Origin: Myxococcota bacterium | GTDB taxonomy: Bacteria > Myxococcota_A > UBA9160 > UBA4427 | NCBI GenBank assembly: GCA_030748735.1 | Contig: JASMLK010000058.1 | Location: forward strand, 57,908-121,907 | Reading direction: 5' to 3' | DNA length: 64,000 nt | Shown here: positions 27,020-35,371 of the stretch, in pieces | How the letters are laid out: each line of letters begins with the position of its first letter | Position numbering within the stretch: the stretch's first letter is position 1 | The notes under the pieces: model-generated | What the model saw: the letters and a program-made list of their open reading frames with translations, nothing else | Told to the model about the DNA's origin: nothing | Databases searched by the model: none | Translations under genes and position numbers: made by a program

Positions 27020-28744
27020 TCAACGTCGGTTTGCGGGGATCTTCCCTTCCTGTGGCATGTAGTAGGGCGACGCGTACCACCAGTCTCCGGGGTCGGCGAC
27101 GCCGTCTTCGATCAGGATGTGCATCAGGTTGTAGGGGATGGCCATGAGGCACAGCCCACCGGGATGACCGGATGTCTGGTGCGCGTGGTAGAGGCCCTCG
27201 ATCGGCGAGCGGTAGCGCGACAACTCGGGGATCGGGCGATTGGTCCACAGCTGATCTTCGTCGTGGCGACTTCCGCACCAGGTGCCACCGATCAGGCCGG
27301 TGTTGCGGAACTCGACCTCGCGGCCGGTCGCACTCCAGTGGTGGATGACGTTGTCGTCGTCGAGTCCGTCGTAGACCTGGCTATAGGCATCCCGCATATA
27401 GCGGTCCATATCCGACTTGTATCCGAGCAACGCATCTTCGCCCTCGAGGTGGTAGTCGGGCGACGTCACCGCCATTTCGAAAGCACTCGAGATGTAGCCC
27501 CTCGGATACTCGCCCTGGCAATCCGTTGGGTCGAAGGCCTGGGACGGAGTCTGGAACCACATCACATCTTCGACCGGGACCCTGGGTTGTGCCTTGTGAC
27601 CGTCGACGTCTGCTACGCACGCGTAGTAGAGCTCTCGCGAGTCGCATGGAAAGACGCCGGCTGCGGGCTGGCGATGGGGCCCCACATACTTGGTGTGGTG
27701 GGCGTTCGTCGCGAAGGTCTCGTTGAACCGAATCGGCGTCTTCGTGTGGAAGGTGGAGACGTAGAGTGTCTGGTTCTTGAGGCTGATGTCCTTCAGCTTC
27801 TGGATCACCGCGGGGTCCAGGTGCCGTGGTCCCACCATGTCGAGGAAAGCCTGGTGTACGTCGCAGGCTGCAATCACTGCCTTGTTGGCGTGGATCGTCC
27901 TGCCACCGGTGACGGCCGTGTCTCGCAGTCGCACCCCGACGGCGCGACCGTCTTCGACCAGGATCTCCTCTACCGGACAGCTGGTCCGCAGGGTGGCTCC
28001 GTGATGCACGGCTGCGCGCAGAATCGCATGGAAGTAGCCGTGCAGGCCGCCGCGGGGGATGCTGGTTCTTCCCATGCTCGGCAGGGTGAGGAGCTGAACG
28101 CACAGTGCCGCGGGGATGGCGACACCTTCCCAGTGGCCCGCGGCTCCCGACGCCCAGGCTGCGAAAGCCATCGCGGTCTTGAAGTGCTCGGTTTCGAGAT
28201 GTTCGTCCATCAGGTCGAACATCGTCATGTCGCGAAGTTCGGGGGTCCAGATGTCGGGTTGGTGCTTCTTGTAGACCTGCATGTACGGCGTGTTTTCGTC
28301 TGTCACCTCGACTTCGGGAGGGTGTGGGGGACAGTAGAACGCGGCACGCATGAGTTCCCTTGTGAAGGGCGGCTGACCCAACATGCCGCCGATCTTGGCC
28401 CAGCCGATCTGATCCGTTTCGGTGATCTGGCGCCAGCCGTCGCGACAGGCGAGACCCCCCTGGTTCATCTCGAGTGGGCTTACGGGATCCCACTCCATGC
28501 GGAAGCCGAACTTGTGGAGTTCCAGCTGCTCGAAGCCTGGCGCGGCGGATGCGTACATCAGCATGGCATGGGGGTAGATGCGGACGCCGGGGATCGGCTC
28601 TTGCGTCTCGCAGGCACCGCCGCTTTCCGTTCTTTCTTCCAGCACGCACACGCTGAGCCCGCTCTTCGCCAGATAGGCGGCGCTCGCCATCCCGTTGGGG
28701 CCGCCTCCAATGATGACGACATCGAAGCGTTCATCCTTTGCCAT
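27020..28744 (-). CDS. Phytoene-desaturase-like flavoprotein (group 3, copy 2)
   Basis: This 574-residue flavoprotein begins with FDVVIIGGGPNGMASAAYLA and EERTESGGACET. It is a paralog of 21926-23674, with the shared mid-domain block (CPVEEILVEDGRAVGVRL) and the tail (GDWWYASPYYM). The FAD clamp is GLYHAHQTSGHPGGLC. The ATG at 28744 has GGAGACG upstream. It lies 59 bases after the small protein gene and 38 before the next flavoprotein. Together with 25293-26981 it repeats the group 3 then group 2 order seen at 23674-20385, so the operon contains a duplicated two-gene module. Confidence 0.85.
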   Translation of the reverse strand: MAKDERFDVVIIGGGPNGMASAAYLAKSGLSVCVLEERTESGGACETQEPIPGVRIYPHAMLMYASAAPGFEQLELHKFGFRMEWDPVSPLEMNQGGLACRDGWRQITETDQIGWAKIGGMLGQPPFTRELMRAAFYCPPHPPEVEVTDENTPYMQVYKKHQPDIWTPELRDMTMFDLMDEHLETEHFKTAMAFAAWASGAAGHWEGVAIPAALCVQLLTLPSMGRTSIPRGGLHGYFHAILRAAVHHGATLRTSCPVEEILVEDGRAVGVRLRDTAVTGGRTIHANKAVIAACDVHQAFLDMVGPRHLDPAVIQKLKDISLKNQTLYVSTFHTKTPIRFNETFATNAHHTKYVGPHRQPAAGVFPCDSRELYYACVADVDGHKAQPRVPVEDVMWFQTPSQAFDPTDCQGEYPRGYISSAFEMAVTSPDYHLEGEDALLGYKSDMDRYMRDAYSQVYDGLDDDNVIHHWSATGREVEFRNTGLIGGTWCGSRHDEDQLWTNRPIPELSRYRSPIEGLYHAHQTSGHPGGLCLMAIPYNLMHILIEDGVADPGDWWYASPYYMPQEGKIPANRR

Positions 28745-28803
28745 CTTCGTCTCCAGTCTGCACTCTCGCGGCAAACGTGCGGGGTGCGGGTGCCCGCGAT
28801 TGG

Positions 28804-29202
28804 CTAGGTCTTCGGAGCTGCTGGTTCTGCCAGGGCTTGCGTGTTGTCCGCGGTTCTTTCTCTTGCCGCTTCTGCGTTTGCGGCAATGCGGTCTTCAGCT
28901 TTCTGCTGGGCAGCGATCCGTCGCCGTTTTCCTTCTTCGACGTGCTCTTCGCGCGATTGGGTCCAGTGGTGTTTGTTGGGCCTGAACATTCGGCGCAGCA
29001 ACATGCCGAGCATGGGTTTGCTGAAGACCAGGCGCATGACTCCGGCGATGTCGTCTTCGCAGATGCGGATGGAGAAGTCCCAGTTCACGGGATCACGGAT
29101 CGTTCCCACCATGACGACCTCGTCGTCTTCGCGAATCGGCGCATACTCGCGAAAATCCATCACCAACTCTTTACGTCCCAGCCCGCGTGACTTCAGTCTC
29201 AT
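28804..29202 (-). CDS. Small unknown protein between molybdoenzyme and flavoproteins
   Basis: This 132-residue protein is not recognised. Residues 1-75 form a compact-looking domain (DDEVVMVGTIRDPVNWDFSI, then EDDIAGVMRLVFSKPMLGML). Residues 80-120 are highly charged and Ala-rich, probably a helical or disordered tail (EEGKRRRIAAQQKAEDRIAA). There is no Cys motif and no signal peptide. It lies 57 bases after the molybdoenzyme stop and 59 before the first flavoprotein, in the same direction. It could be an accessory or chaperone-like subunit. The position is the only functional clue. Confidence 0.65.
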   Translation of the reverse strand: MRLKSRGLGRKELVMDFREYAPIREDDEVVMVGTIRDPVNWDFSIRICEDDIAGVMRLVFSKPMLGMLLRRMFRPNKHHWTQSREEHVEEGKRRRIAAQQKAEDRIAANAEAARERTADNTQALAEPAAPKT

Positions 29203-29259
29203 GACCGCATCTCCTTCTGAATCGAAACCGCGATGCGCTTCTGCGCCGATCGCCTCGAA

Positions 29260-32127
29260 CTACGCAACCGTGGCCTTCTCCACTTCCACCCGTGTTCCCC
29301 GGTCCGTACAGCCCGGCGATTGCATCAGGACCATCGGCTGCAGGTGGAAGTACCCACCGGCCAGTTGAATCGGGTTCAGCGGACTGGGGATCAGTGCCTG
29401 GTGTGACTTCTTCCCTTTGAATTGGAAGGGCTCCCAACCGTGGTAGACCGCAACCTGCCCGGGCTTGAGTGCCGGCGACACCTTCGCCTGGAGCTCGAAC
29501 TCACCGATGTCGTTGTAGACCCGCACCGCCTCTCCATCGGAAATGCCACGCGCTTCCGCGTCCTTTGCGCCGATGAACACCGCGGGCTCGCCCCGTTGCA
29601 GGCGGTTGATGAGGCGTTGATCGCGCCACATCGAATGGATCGACCAGCGCGCGTGGCCACCGGTCATTTGTAGTGGGTAGTCGCCGCCGAGGGCCGGGTT
29701 GTCCTTGTGGACGGGGAGCACCTCTCCCAGCTCTTTGTAGAAGGGGTGATCGATATAGAACTGCATGCGACGCGTCAGCGTCGGCCAGGGGATCTTCTTC
29801 TGTACGTGCCAGCTGTTCGACACGATGGTCTTGTCCGGCTCGATGTCGGCCGCATTGCCGATATAGGTCGGGTTCATTCCTAGACCGGTGAAACGCAGGT
29901 AGCCCTTTTCCTTCAGCTCCTTCCAGTTCGCGTCGCCGAGATTGGTCGTCATCGCGAGGATCTCGTCCAGCAGATCTTCTGGGTTGTCCTCGCGGAAGCG
30001 ACCCTGGAAGGTGAAGTCGTCGTAGACCTCGTCGAGGCGCCTCTCTTCACCGTGGCGGTCGATGAAGGTCTTGATGCCGCGCTCTCTAGCGCGCTGTTGC
30101 ATCTTCTTCAGGAACAGACAGTGGAACTCCCAGTCCGTCTTCGAATCACCGACCGGTTCGACTGCGGCCGTGGTGACGTGACTGAAGGGAGCCATGGCCG
30201 AGGCCCAGGTGATGTCGTCCTTCTCGTACCATCCGGCGGCCGGCAACACATAGTCGCTGTGGAGGGCCGTGTTGCTCATGCGCCAATCGATGGTGACGAG
30301 CAGGTCGAGCTTCGGGAGCATGTGCTCCACCATCTTGTGATAACCGCGAACGCGGCGGAGCATGTTTCCCCCGGCGCTGAACATGATGCGGGGCGCACCG
30401 CTCGGTACGAACTGCCAACCCCGCTCGACGGCTTCATCGAGGTAGTCCCGGAAGTCGCGATCGACGTAGGGGTCCCATTTTCTGGCGCTGCCGTAGAGCC
30501 CTTTCAGGCCGCCGTGCTGGTAGTGGAAGAGCGGCGTTGCGACCAGGTTTCCGCGCGCGTAGTCGAGGCGGGCCATCTCGTAGAGAAGCATCTCGTCCGA
30601 GTAACCGGCGAGCTTCATCTGCAGGATCTTCGGCACCATGGGAGCGGTCATCAGTGCGATGCCGAGCTTCGGCGAGTGCTTCCCGCTGACCGGGGTGAAC
30701 GCACTCGCGCCCGACACCGACAGCTGCGGGATCGCCGAATAGCCGGCACCTCTGCGACCAAACTGGCCTGTCAGCGCGAACACCAGGAGCACGCCACGCT
30801 CCATCTCCATGCCGTGGTAGTACTTCGAGAAGTTCGTCTGGCAGACGTTGGAGCAGGCCTTCGCGCGGGCGATGCGTCGCGCCAGATTGCGAACGACACC
30901 GGGTGCGACACCCGTGGTGGCCCGGGTCTGTTCCGGCCGGTAGTCGGCGAGCTGTACCTTCAGCTGCTCGAAGACGGTGGTGACCTGGACGGGACCTGCG
31001 AGCGTTTCGACGTCGTAGACGCCCTCGAGTGCCGGTCGGGTCTTGCCGAGTGCGAGACTCCGCTTCGGCGCGTCGACGACCTTTCCCGCAGCGGTGTCGA
31101 AGATGTAGAAAGAGTCGTCGTCGCCAAAGCGCTCGACATCGCTTTCTCGCAGGAACTCCCCGTTGTCGAGACGCACGAGCAGCGGCATGTCGGTTTGCTC
31201 GCGGATGAAGTCGGGCTTGTAGAGCTCTTCCTCGACGATCACCTGCGCCATCGAGAGCGCGAGTGCGGCGTCGCTGCCGAGATTGACGGGCACCCACTCG
31301 TCGGCGTGGATCGCCGATGGGTTGTAGTCGGGCGTGATCGTCACCACGTAGGCCCCGTTGTACCGGGCCTCGTAGATGAAGTGTGCGTTGGGGATGTGGG
31401 TGTAGTTCGGGTTGCCTCCCCAGATCAGGATCAGATCGCTGTAGTGGAGGTCGTCCATCGAGCTGTTGAAGACGAGCTTGCCGGTGGTCGTGGTGACGCC
31501 GGGCATGTGGTCACCGATCTCGGTCGTGTTCTCCAGAATCGGGGTGTCGAGCACGTAGCCGGTTCGCGTGAGCCCGAGCGCGTGGCAGCCATTGCTCATG
31601 CCGGACCCGAGATCCCAGTAGACCGAACCGGGGCCGTCTTTCTCCGACACCATTGCGTCGATCGTGCGGTCGGCGATCTCGCTGAGTGCCTCGTCCCAGC
31701 TGATGCGCTTCCACTTGCCGTCCCCGCGCGCGCCGACCCGCTTGAGCGGATGGGTCAAGCGGCCTTCGTCGTACATTCGATCGCTGTAGCAGGCACCCTT
31801 CTGGCAACCGCGCGGGTTGAAGTCGGGGACGTCGGGGTTGGTCTGCTCGTAGTCGCCGATCTGCTCCTCGCGCCAGACGATCCCGTCCTTTACATAGACG
31901 TTCCACGCGCAGCCGCGCTGGTAACCGCAGTTGACGTAGTGGGTCCCCTTGGCGACGCGATCCCATGTCCATCGCTCGCGGTAGATGTCCGCGAAGGTCT
32001 CGTATCGCGTGGCGCCCGCGCCGGAAGCCGCCTGGCTGGCGTTGGTGAACCGGAGATTGAGGAGGGACAGCGCCAGGGCACTGCCGCTGGCTCGGAGGAA
32101 GGTTCTGCGAGTCAGGCCGAGACTCAT
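29260..32127 (-). CDS. Tat-exported type II DMSO-reductase-family molybdoenzyme
   Basis: This 955-residue catalytic subunit begins with a twin-arginine signal (TRRTFLRAS, residues 6-14, then a hydrophobic stretch). The FS0 cluster ligands are readable as H63-x3-C67-x5-C73-x34-C108; the His and the 34-residue gap match NarG/EbdA-type enzymes, although C67 and C73 are two residues further apart than usual. EIGDHMPG places D206 where type II enzymes ligate Mo by Asp. Closest in character to ethylbenzene and steroid C25 dehydrogenase alpha subunits, which hydroxylate hydrocarbons with water in the periplasm. No beta, gamma or chaperone gene is in the window. It is first in the flavoprotein operon and head-to-head with a second molybdoenzyme. 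Confidence 0.87.
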   Translation of the reverse strand: MSLGLTRRTFLRASGSALALSLLNLRFTNASQAASGAGATRYETFADIYRERWTWDRVAKGTHYVNCGYQRGCAWNVYVKDGIVWREEQIGDYEQTNPDVPDFNPRGCQKGACYSDRMYDEGRLTHPLKRVGARGDGKWKRISWDEALSEIADRTIDAMVSEKDGPGSVYWDLGSGMSNGCHALGLTRTGYVLDTPILENTTEIGDHMPGVTTTTGKLVFNSSMDDLHYSDLILIWGGNPNYTHIPNAHFIYEARYNGAYVVTITPDYNPSAIHADEWVPVNLGSDAALALSMAQVIVEEELYKPDFIREQTDMPLLVRLDNGEFLRESDVERFGDDDSFYIFDTAAGKVVDAPKRSLALGKTRPALEGVYDVETLAGPVQVTTVFEQLKVQLADYRPEQTRATTGVAPGVVRNLARRIARAKACSNVCQTNFSKYYHGMEMERGVLLVFALTGQFGRRGAGYSAIPQLSVSGASAFTPVSGKHSPKLGIALMTAPMVPKILQMKLAGYSDEMLLYEMARLDYARGNLVATPLFHYQHGGLKGLYGSARKWDPYVDRDFRDYLDEAVERGWQFVPSGAPRIMFSAGGNMLRRVRGYHKMVEHMLPKLDLLVTIDWRMSNTALHSDYVLPAAGWYEKDDITWASAMAPFSHVTTAAVEPVGDSKTDWEFHCLFLKKMQQRARERGIKTFIDRHGEERRLDEVYDDFTFQGRFREDNPEDLLDEILAMTTNLGDANWKELKEKGYLRFTGLGMNPTYIGNAADIEPDKTIVSNSWHVQKKIPWPTLTRRMQFYIDHPFYKELGEVLPVHKDNPALGGDYPLQMTGGHARWSIHSMWRDQRLINRLQRGEPAVFIGAKDAEARGISDGEAVRVYNDIGEFELQAKVSPALKPGQVAVYHGWEPFQFKGKKSHQALIPSPLNPIQLAGGYFHLQPMVLMQSPGCTDRGTRVEVEKATVA

Positions 32128-32192
32128 TGCTTCCGGGAAATCGCTGCTGTCACTTGCGGTTGCACCCGGCCTCCGATAAATGTCTGACTAGC

Positions 32193-32211
32193 CGTTTGAA
32201 CGAACGTTTGT
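32193..32211. promoter_or_regulatory. Overlapping dyads in the divergent molybdoenzyme promoter
   Basis: Within the 123-base divergent promoter lie CGTTTGAACG (32193-32202) and the near-perfect palindrome ACGAACGTTTGT (32200-32211; 10 of 12 positions symmetric). The first is one mismatch from the perfect palindrome CGTTCGAACG upstream of the HxlR gene. This is a candidate common operator; short TTCGAA-type motifs are frequent in this DNA, so chance is possible. Confidence 0.35.
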
Positions 32212-32250
32212 ACACTAGCAGGGCCGAGCGGGAAACAGAAGACCTCGTCC

Positions 32251-35238
32251 ATGGCCGATCCGAATCGTCGGGATTCAAGATCGAGAACCAGCCGCAGAAG
32301 CTTCCTGAAGTTGGCCGGTATCACCGCGGGTGCGGGCACGGTCGGCCTGCCCCTGTTTCATCTCCGTTTCGCTTCTGCCGCTGACCCTTCCGCGGGGTCC
32401 GCGGGGCCGCCCATCGCACCCCGGAAGATGCGTCGCTGGGAGGATCTGTACCGAGAACGTTGGACCTGGGATTCGATCACCAAGGGGTCCCACGGTTGGG
32501 CGAACTGCCGAAGCCTCTGCGCCTGGGACATCTATGTGAAAGACGGGATCGTGGTGCGCGAGGAACAAAGCGCGAGCTACGAAGCCGCCGAACCCGGCGT
32601 CCCCGACCACAACCCGCGCGGTTGCCAGAAAGGCGCCTGTTACACCGAGGTCATGTACGGGCCAAGCCGGCTGATGGTTCCGTTGAAGCGCGTGGGCCCG
32701 CGCGGTTCTGGTAAGTGGCAGCAGCTTTCATGGGATCAGGCGATCGATGAGATTGCCGAGAAGATGGTCCGCATCGTCGAAGAGCACGGAACCGACACCA
32801 TCTACCAGGACCTCGGTCCGAACTTCGACCACGGCGGTACGACCGTTGGCCGCTTCAAGTTCCAGATGCAGGCCGGCGGGATGTTCCCCGACATGTGGGC
32901 CGAGATCGGCGATCTCAATATCGGTGCGACGCTCGCGCTCGGCATGCCGCACATCGGTGGTTCGAGTGACGAGTGGTTCCTCTCCGACTTCCTGGTCGTG
33001 TGGATGATGAACCCCTCCGTGACCCAGATCGCGGATGCACACTTCCTGTTCGAGGCACGGCACAACGGCAGTGAACTCACGGTGATCGATCCCCAGTACA
33101 CGGCGACGGCGATTCATGCCGACAGCTGGCTCCCCATCGAAACCGGCACGGACGCGGCTTTGGCGTTGGCCGTGGCCCGCCACATCTGGGCCTCCGGGCG
33201 GCTCGAAGAAGACTATGTGCGTGAGCAGAGCGACTTCCCTTTGCTCGTGCGTCTCGACACCGGCCGCTTCTTGCGCGGCAAGGACGTGCTCGCGGACACG
33301 GACGACGGGCGCAAAGACAACGTTCTCTTCCTCTGGAACCCGGATCGGCAGCGCCCCGAGGAGGCCCCCGGCTCCGAAGGGGCGGACAGTGGCCGATTGA
33401 TCGTCGAGGGGTTCACGCCCCCCATCGAGGGTGTGTTCGAGGTGAGTCTGAAGGATGGCTCGCAGGTCGGGGTCTCGACTGTCGGGAGCCTGCTAAGAGA
33501 ACAACTCGAGCCGTGGACGTTCGAGGCCACGGCGCAGATCACCGGCCTGGCCCCCGAGCTGATCGAGAAGTTCGCCGACGGCTTCGCGCGGGCCGAGCGC
33601 CCGATGATCCTTTCGAGCTGGGGGGCGAATCGTTTCCTGCATTCCGATCTGATGAACCGAGCCAAGATCCTGTGCCTGACGATGAAGGGCGCCCTCGGAA
33701 AGAGGGGCGCTGGCTATCAGGCCTGTGGGTTCATGGGGATGGCGGGCTTTGGTTCCGCGCTGCAGCTCGAACGCACCGGAATGCTCGGCCAGCTCGAAAT
33801 GATTCTCGGCACCATGAGCATGGACAAGGCCTACGACATCGTGGTCGACATCTTGATGGGACGAAAGAGCCAGGAAGAGGTGATCTTCAATCAGGTGAAG
33901 GAGGGTGAGGAGCAACTGATCTGCGCCACCAACGTTTCGACGGTCGACTACCACCATCAGGGAATCGCCGAGAGCCTCAACCGCGAGATGGACGGCATCT
34001 ACCCGCGTCCGCTGGACGACTATGTGAAGGAAGCCGAGGCGAAGGGCTGGCAGCACCCGCTGCCGCGTGGCGGCCCGCCGAAGATCTACATCCAGGGCGG
34101 GACGAATCTCCTGCGCCGTTCGAACCAGACCCAGGCGATGCTCGACAACCTGTGGCCGCAACTCGACCTCGCGATCGGACTCGACCAGAAGACGAACTTC
34201 ACCGTCATGCACTGCGACTACGTGTTGCCGGCCGCGGGTTGGTACGAAAAGCCCGGCATCAAGTACACGCTCGCCTACGTGCCGTACCTGCACTATTGCG
34301 ACGCTGCGGTAGCGCCACTCGGCGAGAGCAAGGACGAATGGGAGATCTTCTGGCTGCTCTCGAAGAAGATCGAGGAAATCGCGAAGCGCAGAGATACACC
34401 CGTCTTCGATGGTTGCGGCAAGCGCCCCGTCGACTGGAAGGAGCTCCACCAGAGCTACAGCTTCAATGGCGCCTTCGGCGCGAAGGACGCCGAAGCTGTC
34501 ACGCAGCTCGTCATCGACAACAGCCCCTCCTGCTCGGGGATGCAGATCGCGGATCTCAAGAAGACTGGAATCGAAAAGTTCAAGAACGCCGGCTTGAACC
34601 TCAGTCCGACCATGCACTTCAACCCCGACTGGAAGGGCGACGGCGTGCTGACGACCCTGACCCACTTCACCGAACACAAGTGGCGCTGGCCCACGCTGAC
34701 CGGACGCCAGCAGGCCTACATCGACCACGCCTGGTTCCTCGAAGCCCGCGAAGCCCTTCCCACGCACAAGGAAAGCCCGAAAGCGGGCGGCGACCACCCC
34801 TTCCAACTGATTTCGGCTCACAGCCGCTGGTCGATCCACAGTACGTGGCGAGACAATCCGATGATGTTGCGGCTACAACGAGGTGAACCGGTCCTCTACC
34901 TGAACGAAGCCGAAGCCAACGAGCTGGCACTCGCCGACGGTGAGTTCGCAGAACTCTTCAACAACCTCGGCAAGGTGAAAATGCGCATCAAGCATTCGAC
35001 CATGGTGCGTCCGGGCGTGGCCTACTACTTCCACGGCTGGGACCCGACCCAGTTCCCGGACCACAAGAGCTACAAGTGGCTCATTCCCGGCCTGATGAAT
35101 CCGCTTCACATGGCCGGTGGCGAAGGGCAGCTTCACTTCGGCATCAATCACCTGCAGTCCGGTTCTTTCATTCAGGACACGCGCATCGGCATCCGGCCGG
35201 TCGACTCCCAACCCAAGGCCGGCGCTTCACCCGTCTGA
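32251..35238 (+). CDS. Tat-exported type II DMSO-reductase-family molybdoenzyme, second copy
   Basis: This 995-residue protein has a consensus Tat signal (TSRRSFLKLAG, residues 13-23). FS0 ligands read H81-x4-C86-x3-C90-x34-C125. EIGDLNIG gives D221 as the Asp that would bind Mo. The two halves of the molybdopterin fold end with HSRWSIHSTWRD and a C-terminal domain with YYFHGWDPTQF. It is a diverged paralog of 29260-32127 with the same block order, including YVKDGIV-REEQ, NPRGCQKGACY, and Q-Y/H-ARHNG-like segments. No beta or gamma subunit follows; the next gene is the HxlR regulator. The ribosome site (GAAGACC) is weak. The predicted role is periplasmic, water-dependent hydroxylation or dehydrogenation of a hydrophobic substrate; this is inferred. 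Confidence 0.87.
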   Translation: MADPNRRDSRSRTSRRSFLKLAGITAGAGTVGLPLFHLRFASAADPSAGSAGPPIAPRKMRRWEDLYRERWTWDSITKGSHGWANCRSLCAWDIYVKDGIVVREEQSASYEAAEPGVPDHNPRGCQKGACYTEVMYGPSRLMVPLKRVGPRGSGKWQQLSWDQAIDEIAEKMVRIVEEHGTDTIYQDLGPNFDHGGTTVGRFKFQMQAGGMFPDMWAEIGDLNIGATLALGMPHIGGSSDEWFLSDFLVVWMMNPSVTQIADAHFLFEARHNGSELTVIDPQYTATAIHADSWLPIETGTDAALALAVARHIWASGRLEEDYVREQSDFPLLVRLDTGRFLRGKDVLADTDDGRKDNVLFLWNPDRQRPEEAPGSEGADSGRLIVEGFTPPIEGVFEVSLKDGSQVGVSTVGSLLREQLEPWTFEATAQITGLAPELIEKFADGFARAERPMILSSWGANRFLHSDLMNRAKILCLTMKGALGKRGAGYQACGFMGMAGFGSALQLERTGMLGQLEMILGTMSMDKAYDIVVDILMGRKSQEEVIFNQVKEGEEQLICATNVSTVDYHHQGIAESLNREMDGIYPRPLDDYVKEAEAKGWQHPLPRGGPPKIYIQGGTNLLRRSNQTQAMLDNLWPQLDLAIGLDQKTNFTVMHCDYVLPAAGWYEKPGIKYTLAYVPYLHYCDAAVAPLGESKDEWEIFWLLSKKIEEIAKRRDTPVFDGCGKRPVDWKELHQSYSFNGAFGAKDAEAVTQLVIDNSPSCSGMQIADLKKTGIEKFKNAGLNLSPTMHFNPDWKGDGVLTTLTHFTEHKWRWPTLTGRQQAYIDHAWFLEAREALPTHKESPKAGGDHPFQLISAHSRWSIHSTWRDNPMMLRLQRGEPVLYLNEAEANELALADGEFAELFNNLGKVKMRIKHSTMVRPGVAYYFHGWDPTQFPDHKSYKWLIPGLMNPLHMAGGEGQLHFGINHLQSGSFIQDTRIGIRPVDSQPKAGASPV

Positions 35239-35290
35239 AGCGGGTTCACCGCCGCAGTGTTCAGATGGAGGACGCTTGCGTTGCGTTCTT

Positions 35291-35300
35291 CGTTCGAACG
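35291..35300. promoter_or_regulatory. Perfect palindrome CGTTCGAACG upstream of HxlR gene
   Basis: This lies 71 bases before the chosen HxlR start and resembles CGTTTGAACG in the molybdoenzyme divergent promoter. It could be an autoregulatory site. It is short, so support is weak. Confidence 0.3.
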
Positions 35301-35371
35301 CCTGCGGTCCGTGCTGTCTTCCTACTGCTATCGTCGACGGTTCCCGACTGGCCAGGGGGGGCTGCAGCGCA

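Noticed and set aside
20385..28744. Carotenoid biosynthesis cluster
   Set aside because: Five CrtI-like flavoproteins but no phytoene synthase, GGPP synthase or cyclase; association with exported molybdoenzymes fits catabolism or modification better.
27008..28807. A 599-codon plus-strand open frame opposite a flavoprotein
   Set aside because: Shadow of the group 3 flavoprotein, whose FAD motifs and paralog blocks prove the minus frame.
30052..32187. A 711-codon plus-strand open frame opposite the first molybdoenzyme
   Set aside because: The minus-strand frame has a Tat signal, Fe-S ligands and Mo-site motifs throughout; the plus frame has none.
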